DNA of 64,000 nucleotides from Holotrichia oblita (taxonomy: Eukaryota; Arthropoda; Insecta; Coleoptera; Scarabaeidae): NCBI GenBank assembly GCA_023690525.1, contig CM043016.1:124001-188000 (forward strand), read 5' to 3'. Within the stretch, counting starts at the first letter, position 1. The number at the start of each line of letters is the position of its first letter. Below are positions 47,701-59,216 of this stretch, one piece after another. The notes under the pieces were generated by a model, which did no database searches, was not told the DNA's origin, and worked only from the letters and a program-made list of their open reading frames with translations. A program made the translations under genes and the position numbers.

Positions 47701-48389
47701 GACTGAATAATTAATAAAATTGGCGTACTCGTAGAGGAGTGCACATTGGTGAAACTGCATACTTTTATTTCTTCGTCTTGTGTAGCAAAGCGAACGAAAA
47801 AGCATACCAAATTGATGACAAGAGAATAATTTATTTATTTTGAATTATTATTACTATTATTAATTTTCTAAATTTATTATACATCACCGTTTTCTATATA
47901 AAAGAGACCATTTTTCGATGAAAAAGAAAATAAGACATTTAAAAAAATACGAGGGTTTCCCATTATAAACCTTTTGCGAAAATGGACGACGTCATCCTTG
48001 GGGCCGTGTAATATGCTGTAAATTATATTAAGAAGAAAATTTAATATCTCTCATGGTTCAGGAAATATTTGCAAAAATTAAAAAATCATCCAAACTTTGG
48101 AGGGTAGCCCAAAATCTGGTCCTGGTAGAGTATTTCTAGAAATTGAGATAAAGCCATGAGAACAAGTTAAAGTGTATAATGAAACATTTTATTTTCAATA
48201 TTAATAGTAAGTTCGCGATATATAAACACTTTTTTTTTGTTTATCATAAATAAAGCTATTAAAAAACAATTCACATTCTTATATACATAAAATAAAGAAG
48301 AAAACATGGATGTGTCTTGAAATGTGGTACATTTACACCGATCTAATCACATTTAAATCTCTCCCGTAATAGTCTTTCGTGTGTTTATC

Positions 48390-51300
48390 CTATGCTGCTT
48401 GCGGTGGTATCCTCGGCCGTCTGAAATACACGATTCCGGCTAGTATTGCGATCAGCGTCGTTATTAAGTAAAGATCCCAGTTAACTATCGCTTCGTCGAC
48501 GTCGAAAAGTGACGTGAGAGGGCTCTGTAAAAACGCCTTAGAAAATACAGTTAAACAAGACTATTCAACTAGAGAGGGGGAAAATAAATCGACTTACTTC
48601 GTGCAAGGTTTGCATGCTAGACATAACGTTGAGTTTAAATAGTGCTAGGGCGACGGGGACTTTAGCGTCGACGCTAGTCTCCGCCGCTAAATCGTAACAT
48701 CTCTTCGCCAGGTGCATATCTTTACTCATTCCCAAGCCTTGTTCGTGCATATAACCTAGATTGAACATCGCTTGGGCGTTGTGTTGTTGTTCGGAAGCTA
48801 AGCGGTAATGGGAGGCTGCAGTTTCGTAATCGATGTTCGTACCGAGACCATAATAGTGATAATCGCCAAGTTTCACCTATTACAAAGAATATATTCAATG
48901 GCGCAGCTGCGATAGCGTCGCGTACTTCATCTTAAACTAAATTAATAGTTTACTTACTTGCGCTGGTGAATATCCTTGAGCTGCAGCACGTCCCCAATAC
49001 AACAAAGCCCGCACTAAACCGTCAGGATGTGGGAATAAAGGCACTTCATTCCTATCCAACAAAAAAGCGGCGTTGCTTTGGGCCACTTCGTACCCCAGCT
49101 CCGAAAGTAAAGCGTATTGCACGAAAGCCTCGTTAAATTTCCTATTTCGATAATCGTTATGGGCCTGCATCAGGATCTCACCCCATCTACCTCTTTCAGA
49201 GACATTCTTGAAGAATTCAACGGCCGTCGAGCACGACCTCATCATCCCCGTCCCTAAGGCGTGCATCTGTCCCAGATTGTAATACGCTAACACGTGACCG
49301 GATTGAGCGGCTAACGAGAAGTATTTATTCGCTAATTTGTAGTCCTTTTTCACACCTATTCCGTCTGGAATAAGATTGATTTAACGTTACGTTAAACCGA
49401 ATTAAATCTATTTAACTTACTAAAGTACATGTTGCCTAAATGTAATTGCCCATCGACCCAGCCCTGTTCGGCGGCGTGCAGGAAATATTTCTGAGCTTTC
49501 GCGTAATCTTTCTCGATACCTCTCCCGTATAAATACATCAAACCTAATCCGCTTAAACCGACTGGATTATTTAGATCGGAAGCTTTCTTGAAGTACTTCA
49601 GGGCGGTCTCGTTACTTTGCGTGATCTCGTCACTTCCATCCAAATAAATCTGAAACAATATTAACGCTTTGGAGACGGACTGTAGTGTTTTATATCATAA
49701 AATGCCATCAAAACAGATTATTGCAGTTATTGTGTTGAACTGGTTGCCTATATAGATGAATCAGCTAATGCTAGTGATATCTAACGTAAAAGTGACAAAT
49801 TAGAATTAGTTTTCTGGTTGAACAATACAAGTTAGCAATGTGGAAGCAATAAAGGTTGTGAACGGAAACCTCTTTAGGGCCTGGCTCGACCTGGACGTCA
49901 AGTTCGACGGCGCTGGTCCTAGAGAGAATTTTTGAAAATTTTTCCAAGTTTAAGTCGAGACTTAATTTTTGTATTTCAAAATTGAACTTTAAACTTTTAA
50001 ATATTATTAACCAATAAATTTTACTTTTAAAATAGTATTATTACAAAAAAAAAACTTTACATTTAATTTTACTTAAAAAATATTTTAATTTTTAAATTTT
50101 TTTTAACAATATTGGACTTAGAAAAAAAAAATTTTCTTAAATTTTGTGAGTGTGTAAGTGTAGTTTTTCGAAGGCTTTCTTTTCGAGTCCAGCCATCGAC
50201 AAGCTGGACTTATAATAAGATCTCTGCTGACCACCACCCCCCTTCTACGTCAGACGGCTACTGAGCCAAAATCTGATATCGACTCATACATATGCGAAGA
50301 CAACGTCAACGATGCCAACTTGAAGAGTTTAACATTCTCTGTCATTTCGCATGTGTGCAATCGTGTTACTGTCATTTGCTTAAATTTTGAAGTAATTATT
50401 TTCATTAAAAAATACACAGATCAAATAGCTGGTTGTAATTTCATAAATATAAAATTAATTTAGTGCTTTTTATGTTTTCTAAGTTTCCTGCACCTGGATG
50501 CTCATCTGTCAAATAAAAAATGGTGTTGTAAACAGGGATATGTGTATCATCACATTACAATATATACAGGGTGCGGTACCAAAAACGAAACAGTTTGAAT
50601 AACTCGAAGGAGAAATAAAACAAAAACGCAAAAACGTCGATTTTTAATTTAAGGGGGACACCTTTAAATTAAAAATCGACCTGGTTTTGCGTTTTTTTTT
50701 AATTCTCCTTCGAGTCTGTTTTGTTTTCGGTGCCTGCCGCACCCTGCCACACCTTTAAATTAAAAATCGACCTGTTTTTGCGTTTTTTTTTAAATTCTCC
50801 TTCGAGTCTGTTTTGTTTTCGGTGCCTGCCGCGCCCTGCCACACCTTTAAATTAAAAATCGACCTGTTTTTGCGTTTTTTTTTAATTCTCCTTCGAGTGT
50901 GTTTTGTTTTCGGTGCCTGCCGCACCCTGCCACACCTTTAAATTAAAAATCGAAATGTTTTTGCGTTTTTCTTAATTCTCCTTCGAGTCTGTTTTGTTTT
51001 CGGTGCCTGCCGCACCCTGCCACACCTTTAAATTAAAAATCGACCTGTTTTTGCGTTTTTCTTAATTCTCCTTCGAGTCTGTTTTGTTTTCGGTGCCTGC
51101 CGCACCCTGCCACACCTTTAAATTAAAAATCGACCTGTTTTCGCGTTTTTTTTTTAATTCTCCTTCGAGTCTGTTTTGTTTTCGGTGCCTGCCGCACCCT
51201 GTATATAACAATAATATAATATTTGAACTGAAACTCACCTAGAGAAGGCTGCCTGCCATACCACGTGGCAGATACAGGCGGCCTTGAAGAAATCGCAGCT

Positions 51301-54300
51301 GAAGCAACGATTTCCCGAAGAAACTCTTTCGAGAAAATTGGTCAAAAAGATCAAAGGGCGTAATAAATTCGGAAAGGAATTCCAGTGTACAAGGTAGCCT
51401 CCTACGAAGGCAGAGTACAACCGTCTGAAGGAGAGAGATGGAAAGAGGCATCGAAGCGATTAGAAGTAGAAAATGAAGCGAATTCATCGAGAGAAGCCAG
51501 ATCGATGATCCGCATAGAATTCCTCGGATACTGAAAAGAAACCGACTGCCCAAACAGATGCCACGCTAACAGAGAGAAGGCACTCCGAACGATCGTAACG
51601 ATCAGGAGAAAGAATTCCGGACCAATAGTGCGAGATCAACGAGATGGACCCAGGTCCACCAATCCTTGTATCTCCCAAAGAGGTCGCAAAGGTCATGAAG
51701 GGCATCCCGATCGGAAAAACTCCGGGTGAGGATGACATTCCCAATAGAGCGCCCAAAAATCTCAAAACCGAAAAACGAACCTCACTCTCCTGAGAACTAT
51801 CGATCGATTTCGCTGTTTGACACTACGAGCACAGTTCTAGAAACTCTGCTACTACACCGGATCAACAACCATCTGGAAGATAGCCAACTCGTGGATAACG
51901 ATGAGTTCGGATTTAGTTCCGGACATTCGACCACGCTGCATTTTTTTGGGATCACGAAACAGACGGCCGTAATGGTTTCTCTGGACCTGGAGAAGACGTC
52001 CAGCCGCGAATCTTGAAGACCAACAGATCTTACCTCAAGGACCGGAGATTCCACACCGTCGTGAACGGAACAAAATCTTCAGAGAGGCAAATGGTGTCTG
52101 GAGTTCCACAAGGTTCGTTACTGGGCCCTCTACTGTTCAATTTTAGTCTTACCTTGCCTAAATATGCCATTGCATTCGAATTCCCGGCGTTTGCCGCTTG
52201 CGTGAAATAATGAAGAGCTTTCTTGTAGTCTAATTCCACACCGCGACCTCCTTGATAATACAATTGACCCAACCCAACCTGGAAAATTAAAAAAATTAAC
52301 CACTACATCTATTTAATTTGATCCGATTTTAAATCACCTGCGCTTGAATATCGCCTTTTTCCGCTAAAAGTTGGTAATATTCGATGAGATCATTATCCAA
52401 AATCCCCGTACTGTATCCATTCTCCAATTCGTCCAATAATCTTATCCTTTGAATGGCCGAACCGCCACTGAAGGAGACTCCTTGACTCACTAACCGGATA
52501 AACATTTAAAACAAATATCAAACATTATTTAAATAACTCTCACCTTTATCGGCGACTAATCTGTAAAAATCTAAAGCTTTCTCGCAACTGGACGTAACGG
52601 TAACCCCGGAAAAATACCTGTAACCCAGCGCCATCTGCGCCCAGGTATTGCCACCGATCGCCGCGAAAGTATAATGGACCAGAGCTTTAGCCTGACTGAC
52701 GTTCATCGCTATACCCGAAGCGTACATGAAACCCAAACCCATATGACCTTCGGCGTGACCAACTTCAGCCAACTCGCTGAAGATAGCTTTGGCCTCGTTC
52801 AGGTCTTGATTCAGGGGATTCCCGAAAGTGTATCCCCAAGCCAGTAAAGCTTTAGCGTCCTTGTTTCCCAATTCGGCCGCCTGTTTCACTAACGGGAAAG
52901 CTTCCTTCTTGTTCGGTTTAGTTTTATTGAGGTACGTCATTGCTTTCTCGTAGATCTCTTTAGCCTCTTGTTCTTGCGGCGTCAGTTCCGGTTCTTTCGT
53001 GAATTTTTCCGGTAACGGCGGCAATTCTTCGTCCTCATCCTGTTGTTCGCTCTGGACTATCGTGTATTTTAGACTGTCGAATTCTTGGACGACTTTCTGT
53101 AGGAATTTCGCTTGGTTTAGGACGAAGATATCGACGGCTTCCGATATTTCGTCGCTTAATTTTAGTTCGCCTATAAAAATTGTAATCTTTTAGTTATTTG
53201 ATGGTAATTGTTATTGGAACACCCTGTAGATGATAACATCAACAAAATTGGGTATAGGAAGGTTGATATCAAATAAAAATGTTTACATTTCTGTACAAGA
53301 AAATGTTATCATATACAGGGTGTTCAGATTTCCTTCATTGTGCAGAAATGTATCACCCTGTATAATAATCCGGTTACGATCTGGATTAAATCCGGAAATA
53401 AATGGCACCAGTCTGTATACAGGGTCATTCATGGAACTGGTTCGTTAGAACTTTTTAATGTTCTTGAAATTAATATAACTTTTTGTGATCTTTAGTACTT
53501 TATCTTTCAATTCCTGAAATTCAACATTTCTGAAAACTTGTAATTATAACTGATATTAGCTGGACTCATCAGCAAAATTATTTGCGCATTAGCATACATC
53601 AAATTTACGTTCTAAAATTTATCATAATTTATACAGGGTCGTCCAAAATTAACGTTCATTTCAATCAAGTTCACATCGATGAAAGTAGTCACTTTTTTTT
53701 AATGGAACACCCTATATATTATTGCATTTTTGAATACACTTAATAATTCTCTATCATTGATTATTACAGATGGTGGCATCTGACAGGCAGATATACAGGG
53801 TGATGGAATGTAACGGCAAAATCAAAATGGCGGTGTCTTGACGTGATATAATAACGTGCCATCGAAAAAAAAACATAATTAGGGTAGGCTATGTAAATGT
53901 TTTTGATAGTTGCTTTAACCACTATCACATAATGACATTTATTACTTGACATTTTATTGTAACTTTAGTTTATAACTTTTATAACCTCAAATTAAATATC
54001 AAGGAATAAATGTCATTATGTGAAAGTGGCTAAAGTAACAATCCATTCACATAGCCTTACTCTAATTATGATTTTTTTCGATGTGTCTATACAATGTTTT
54101 ATACAGGGCGGGGCAGAATGGAAGGTCGTTTTTGAACTGAAGAAATTTAATGACGAGAAACGAAAGCTTGTTACCGTTTAACACTAAAGCAAAAAAATTT
54201 TCCTAGTATTTCTTTTTTAATTTTGATATATTTTCACAGATTATGTCCTCTTTTCTCCCTTTGAACTTTTTTCGATATAAAATGAAAATTTAAAAATTTG

Positions 54301-55042
54301 TTGTTCAGTTACGCCATCTGTCATCTGGTCATGCTACGATTGCCTAAATAATTTGCCCAGCCTGTATATGATATTTAGAAACATCCTGTATTATTTCAAT
54401 TCCAATATTACCAATTACAGAAACAAAACAAAAACAATTTCTAAATTTTGACATTTAAATAACCAAAATCCCCAAAATCAAACTGGTTAAAAAAGAAAAA
54501 AAAAACCAGCATTGTTACGAGGATTGTATTCAATTTGTTGTTAATTTATCTTGAAAAGCATATCACATGATCGTAATATAAGTAGAATAATAACATATAA
54601 TTTAAGATAAACAAAATCCATCTGTTTAAGATAAATATTAATGTTTTATATAAAGTTTAAACCGGCTTAAAATATGCAGCAATTAAAATTAAGTTTACAG
54701 CGAGATAATTACTAAAATTACAAGCAAACATAAACTGTAAATAATAATTATCAAGATGCAATTACAAATATGTACATACGAACAAAAAGAGACAAACATC
54801 AAACCTTTACGTTTCTCATTTTCCTTGCTCAAATCTGGTGCTGCGACAATCTTCAAAGCCGTCGCCCCATCTTCAGTATCCTCTATACTCGCAATGAATT
54901 CATCACTATTACTTTCTTCATCACTATCACTAGAATCGTCACTTTTTTTATTAGTTTCGTACGGTGGCCCCTGCAGATTTTCTTCAGAGAATTCACACGC
55001 TAATATTACAAATGATAATAAAATATAGAATTTGTAACGCAT
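48390..55042 (-). CDS. Sel1l: SEL1L / Hrd3, ER-associated degradation adaptor
   Basis: Eight exons (minus): 55042-54805, 53170-52544, 52489-52338, 52278-52153, 49649-49421, 49364-48958, 48876-48598, 48524-48390. They join without frame conflict into 730 residues. There is a signal peptide (MRYKFYILLSFVILACEF), an acidic serine-rich segment, then many Sel1-like TPR repeats, for example AKALLAWGYTFGNPLNQDLN, AMAYLGKIYLDGSD, GLMYLYGRGIEKDYAKAQKY and FNLGYMHEQGLGMSKD. A single C-terminal membrane helix WDLYLITTLIAILAGIVYF (about 702-720) is followed by a proline/arginine-rich cytosolic tail. It anchors and organises the Hrd1 ubiquitin ligase for lumenal substrate recognition. No fibronectin type II domain is seen, unlike vertebrate SEL1L. 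Introns 1 and 4 carry transposon material. Confidence 0.93.
50563..51206. repeat. Foldback MITE with one arm amplified into a 6-copy, ~91-bp tandem array
   Basis: The left end TATACAGGGTGCGGTACC (50563) begins an arm that reads inverted relative to each later unit (shared TCGATTTTTAATTTAA, AACGCAAAAAC, CTCGAAGGAGAA). The units start CCTTTAAATTAAAAATCGAC at 50661, 50752, 50844, 50935, 51025 and 51115, i.e. a period of 90-92 bp. The last ends CCGCACCCTGTATA at 51206. Each internal unit ends in CCGCACCCTGCCACA instead of the terminal CCCTGTATA. It lies in intron 4 of Sel1l. Confidence 0.85.
51236..52145 (+). pseudogene. Jockey-like non-LTR element, decayed, in Sel1l intron 4
   Basis: Broken frames carry, in order, VAKVMKGIPIGKTPGEDDIP (the KAPG-x-D block), SPENYRSISLFDTTSTVLET (the YRPISLL block), DEFGFSSGHSTTLHFF (the QFGFR-x-GHST block), YLKDRRFHTVVNGTKSSERQ and VSGVPQGSLLGPLLFN. 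This is the finger-palm order of a Jockey-clade reverse transcriptase, with a deletion before SYLKDR and several frame changes. The recognisable sequence stops near 52140, about 12 bp from the splice donor of exon 4 (52152), just before the YADD box would come. Confidence 0.8.
53171..54804. repeat. Sel1l intron 1, filled with CAGGGTG-type MITE ends
   Basis: The 1.6-kb intron holds at least eight CAGGGTG/CACCCTGTA-type termini (for example near 53218, 53317, 53352, 53632, 53709, 53794, 54102, 54361) and a strong palindrome at 53857-54085. No open frame of interest. Confidence 0.6.
53857..54085. mobile_element. Foldback MITE in Sel1l intron 1
   Basis: The arms of about 85 bp (53857-53945 and 54001-54085) are inverted copies: TCGAAAAAAAAACATAATTA with AGGCTATGTAAATG and CACATAATGACATTTATT on the left, and their inverses on the right. 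The loop is about 55 bp. It nests within a pair of CAGGGTG-type ends at 53794 and 54102. Confidence 0.75.
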
Positions 55043-55872
55043 ATCTACAGTTTTAAATATTGTTCTAATCTAATTTCACTATTTTCGCGACGTATCTAGT
55101 CCATCGTATTTTGATAGTAAATCGTCTTACGTGTCCTGAAAGGTGTTATTACGAACGGTTTCTGTAATAACATAAAACGTCACGCTTGAAAAGCCTCAAT
55201 ATCTTATCGGAATTCCGTGCGGACGCATTATTTCTAAAAATACGTTTTCGATCTAATTAATCGCCTTCTTATTTTAATATTCTCGAGTTATTTTATAATA
55301 GAAAAAAAAGATCGGTGTTATTATTGACATCATTATAAAACCACTTCACGAATTTGACAACACAACAAAAAAATAGAAACTACCGACCTACCGACTGAGG
55401 AAATTTGAGGTTATGTTATGACGGATCGTTTGGCGGGTTTTTTAAAAAATTAAGAGAAAAATGTACAATTTCACAAATTTTTATTTATCTAATTATGTTT
55501 TTTATTTGATAAATTTAAATCCGATTAGCCGTTTAGGATAAAGCTGTCAATTTGACGTTTGTAGACGTATTTATGACTAATTTCGGCCGTATTTGCGTTT
55601 TATTTTGCATACATTTACGATTATTGCAATAATTCGTAAGAAAACGCAGATGACATTTAAACATGTTTTATTTGTGTACATATATCTTAAAATTAATACA
55701 CATAATACAAAGAAATGTAAAATACAAAACAATATATCTACAATATTAAGCATAGAAAATAGAAATTTCTCCCACTGTCGTCGTCATCAATCGCCATCAG
55801 AAAGAAGTTTCCGTACAGTCTAATACATTTATATTATATGAAATGGAGTACAAATTAACCTTACAAGCTAAA
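55043..55872. other. Sel1l upstream region and Rae1 3' flank
   Basis: No gene was recognised. The left part should contain the Sel1l promoter (ACGT- and CG-containing stretch at 55080-55140) and the right part the 3' untranslated region of Rae1. The spacing between the two same-strand genes is 830 bp. Confidence 0.45.
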
Positions 55873-57076
55873 TTAAGACGGCGATCTAGGTTTCAGCTCA
55901 TCGTAACAAGATCGCAAGAAGATATAATTCTTCTTGAGAGGATTATAGTATTCGTGACCTTTACTCCAATCGTAGCTCACAGAATACGCAAAGATTTGAC
56001 CGTTATGATTGAACGAACATCTAGTAATCGGTTGCTCCATAGTTTCCGAAGCTTTCAATTTAGTTCGGGCATCTTTATCCCAGAAACTGAAGGAGCCGTC
56101 GGAACCTACAGTCGCTAGGGTGCCATGAACCGGATGGAATGCTATATCGTTGACGGCGTAGATATCTTGGAAACCGTTAGGGGCTGCGTTCGATCGGTGA
56201 CATTTAAAAGTGAAATTATCCTTCGGATTCGAAGGATTAACGTATTGTATGGCGACTCTACCTTCTACCGATCCCAGAGCGTAACCAGTCGGAGCTTTTT
56301 TCTTATCTCTGGTTAAAACGGATATTCCGATAAACTAGTGAAATTAAAAAGAATTGAACGACTTACCTGAAAATAGCTACGCATCTATGTTGATACTTCA
56401 GGGGGCTTTCTAATCGTTTAAATTCCTGCGGCTTCCCTTCTAACTGATACACGATTATCTGTCGACCTGCAGTACCAACCACAGCCATCGGAAAATCAAC
56501 ATCGGCACAGTAACATCGTTCGGGTAACGTGATACTCATCATAGGTGTGGCACTACGTGTATCCCAAAATTTTAACGTTTTATCCCACGAGCCGGTCATC
56601 AAACACGAATAATTCGGCGATTTAATCCAGTGACAAGTCTTAATCGGTGCATCATGTGCTGCTACTTGTATCACCTGATTGCTAGCTAAATCCCATGCTT
56701 TCGCTTGCTTATCACAACCGGCCATAAACACCTAAAGCATAGAAATCAATTTATTTAATATTACGACGGAAATAAAGCGAAATTTACTCACTTTTGTGCC
56801 GTCATCGCTCCAGCAAACGTCCAAAACGGGACCACCGCAAGTTTGCATCGATTTCGGTACAGTTTTCCCGGATTGCTCCACTTCCCAGCATCGTACGTTA
56901 TTATCCCAACTGCCGGCGATTAAGAAATTCTGCGGTATAGTCGACGGCGAGAACGCCAAACAACTAACAGAATCATCCGGGGGCGAAGTTACCTCGAAAT
57001 CCTTCATTGGATTAGCCGTACTCGGTGTTGTTGTGGACGAACCGAAGGTTCCTAACGTATTGCTTTGATTGAACAT
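55873..57076 (-). CDS. Rae1: mRNA export factor Rae1 (Gle2)
   Basis: Exons (minus) 57076-56792, 56731-56367 and 56308-55873 give 361 residues, the usual length. WD40 repeats are clear: SVSCLAFSPS...LIAGSWDNNVRCWEV, VLDVCWSDDGTKVFMAGCDK, KTCHWI...MTGSWDKTLKFWD and NDIAFHPVHGTLATVGSDGS ending FSFWDKDARTKL. The ending HEYYNPLKKNYIFLR is typical of Rae1. The protein is a seven-bladed propeller that binds the Nup98 GLEBS motif, exports mRNA at nuclear pores and takes part in the spindle checkpoint. It is divergent from PCNA, with 500 bp between start codons. No lesions. Confidence 0.96.
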
Positions 57077-57451
57077 TTTTTTTTTTTATATAGGTTTTAT
57101 AGTATACATGAAAGAAATGGTTTAAATTGTACGTTATACAAGTATATTTATTTACGTTTTTACCTTTCGGAACTTTTGCTTTTGCTTGATCCGATTAGAG
57201 GGAGATTCTAGTGGAGTTTCGTTGGTTAAGTTTGTTAAAATTTCTAAATATTTTCAGCCGGAAAAATTAATACATTTAAATATTTTTTATTATTAAACGC
57301 AATTATTTAAGTTTTATCCTATAAATTATTGATATAAATTAAATTAATTCGTTAAAAATTTAATCAAATTAAATTCTATCTTAATATAAAAGATGGCGCC
57401 ACCCTCAACAAAATACCGCGATAAATCTCAAAAAAACTAAAATCCCTAAAA

Positions 57452-57459
57452 TTTGGCGC
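57452..57459 (+). promoter_or_regulatory. E2F-type site upstream of PCNA
   Basis: TTTGGCGC matches the E2F consensus TTTSSCGC and lies 118-125 bp before the PCNA ATG. PCNA genes are classical E2F targets, with E2F sites known in the Drosophila PCNA promoter. It could also serve the divergent Rae1 gene. This is sequence match only. Confidence 0.6.
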
Positions 57460-57576
57460 GTAAACAGAGAACCAGCAGCAACTTGATCACGCCGTTTCTT
57501 TGTGATTATCTCCGCTTAAAAAAAGATAAAATAATACGTATTTATTTTAATTCACAACGTGTTAAAACATTCTAAA

Positions 57577-58415
57577 ATGTTCGAGGCACGATTAGTCGCA
57601 AGTGCAACCTTAAAAAAAGTCTTGGAAGCCATAAAGGACCTCCTAACAGATGCATCCTTCGATTGTTCAGATGTGGGAATCCAATTACAAGCTATGGATA
57701 ATTCCCACGTGAGTTTAGTTTCATTAATTTTAAGATCTGATGGTTTCGATAAGTATAGATGTGATAGGAATTTAACGATGGGAATGAATCTAGCAAGGTA
57801 AGATCGTTACACTTCCTTTAATCGATTTTTATTAATCGAGGATTAATTTCTAGTTTAACGAAGATCATAAAGTGTGCAAATAACGATGATACAGTCACGA
57901 TAAAGGCTCAAGATGATGCCGATACAGTAACGTTCATGTTCGAATCGAAAAAGCATGATAAAATCTCCGATTACGAGATGAAATTGATGAATTTAGATCA
58001 GGAACATCTAGGGATCCCCGAAACAGCTTTCTCGTGTAAAATTAAGATGCCTTCTGTGGAATTCGCTCGTATCTGTCGCGATTTATCCCAATTTGGCGAT
58101 TCGGTGATGATTTCATGTACGAAAGAGGGTGTTAAGTTTTCTGCAGCTGGTGATATTGGTAGCGCTAATATTAAATTAACTCAAACGACTAATTTTGATA
58201 AGGAGGAAGAATCTGTAATTATCGATATGCAAGAACCGGTTACGTTGACGTTTGCTTGTCAATATTTGAATTCTTTTACGAAAGCTACACCACTTTCGGT
58301 CCAAGTACAGCTTTCCATGTCTGCGAATGTTCCGTTGGTTGTCGAGTATCAAATTCCCGATTTGGGGCATATTCGTTATTATTTAGCTCCGAAAATCGAA
58401 GACGATGAGAATTAA
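57577..58415 (+). CDS. PCNA: Proliferating cell nuclear antigen (DNA sliding clamp)
   Basis: Exons 57577-57797 and 57854-58415 are joined in phase 2 across a 56-bp intron and give exactly 260 residues. It starts MFEARLVASATLKKVLEAIK and includes the DNA-facing lysine-rich helix region, the SHVSLVSLILRSDGF strand, the interdomain connecting segment (KLMNLDQEHLGIPE), and ends YYLAPKIEDDEN. It forms the homotrimeric ring that tethers replicative polymerases and many PIP-box proteins. The ATG is preceded by AAA, a good context. A poly(A) signal AATAAA lies at 58583-58588. It is convergent with UQCRB and divergent from Rae1. Confidence 0.97.
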
Positions 58416-58684
58416 ATCGGGTTTAAGGGATTTTAGACGTGGTGTGCCTTATTTAAGTGTAAATTTTAGTAAATTAGGTTTAAGTTGTATTTAGTTTTGT
58501 TTCTATTCCGATTTAAGTGTTTTTTAAACTGAATTACTATAGAATTATACTCTGAATGTTTGTAATATTTCTTAGATTTACGAATAAAATAAAATATTTT
58601 TAAAGTTTAATTTTCATGTTTTATTAACATTTATCATTAAATATTAAACAATTTACAATTTCTAACTACATATAGGATCACAAA

Positions 58685-59017
58685 CTAATAATTTTTATTC
58701 CATTCTTCTCGTTCTTGTCTCTCTTTAATCACTTGTTGCAAAATTGGTTGTAAATATAATACATCTTCTTCTAATTTCGTCCATTGTTCTTTAGGCAAGA
58801 TACTCTTCTGGATATCCAGCTGAACAGCCCTCAAAATTCTATAATTGCGTTCGTCCATAACTTTGGCAGGTAACCTCTTCAGGGCTTCTTTGACATCAGC
58901 ATCTTCGTATAGGACATCGTCTCGCATCAAACCGTATTTGTTGAATCCCGATAGATTATAGCAGAATTTCTGTAAAGCCGAGCTCATAGCCCTTTTTTGC
59001 ACGAAAAATAAAGCCAT
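58685..59017 (-). CDS. UQCRB: Cytochrome b-c1 complex subunit 7 (UQCRB/QCR7)
   Basis: A single exon of 110 residues starting MALFFVQKRAMSSALQKF; no in-frame ATG occurs further upstream before 59065. The core GFNKYGLMRDDVLYEDADVK, LKRLPAKVMDERNYRI, LPKEQWTKLEED and the C-terminal ERQEREEWNKNY match the 14-kDa subunit of complex III. It faces the matrix side of the bc1 dimer and helps assemble cytochrome b. The gene ends 270 bp from the PCNA stop on the other strand; AATAAA on the minus strand at about 58617-58622 nearly overlaps the PCNA 3' end. No intron. Confidence 0.95.
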   Translation of the reverse strand: MALFFVQKRAMSSALQKFCYNLSGFNKYGLMRDDVLYEDADVKEALKRLPAKVMDERNYRILRAVQLDIQKSILPKEQWTKLEEDVLYLQPILQQVIKERQEREEWNKNY

Positions 59018-59216
59018 TTTTGCCCTTTTTCGATCGAAAATATGTAGGGCCGATTCAACTGTCAAATTTGATTAGATAATGACAGAGGTGGTAACCCTAC
59101 AAAAATATATATCACTAAAATCTAAACTTAAACGTAATTTTCTTGCTATTGGCTACAGAAAAGGGCGCTAAATTCAAATTAAATAAATAAAACATTACAA
59201 ACTAAAATATAATTTA

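Larger units (their letters stand above)
46390..48125. repeat. Large inverted repeat enclosing nested repeats
   Basis: The left arm (about 46390-46620, with CGATTTTGGGCTG, TTTGGACGATTTTTTAATTT, GAGAGATATTAAATTTTC and ATAGAAAACGGTGATGTGTA) pairs inverted with about 47870-48125. The right arm contains some 70 extra bases near 47955-48025. Between the arms lie the tRNA-like hairpin (46626-46995) and a copy of the 13.2-14.0 kb repeat (47030-47700). This is a TIR element that took later insertions. No transposase was recognised. Confidence 0.65.

Noticed and set aside
50563..51206. CRISPR-like regular repeat array
   Set aside because: Units are contiguous 90-92-bp tandem copies without unique spacers, in an insect intron.
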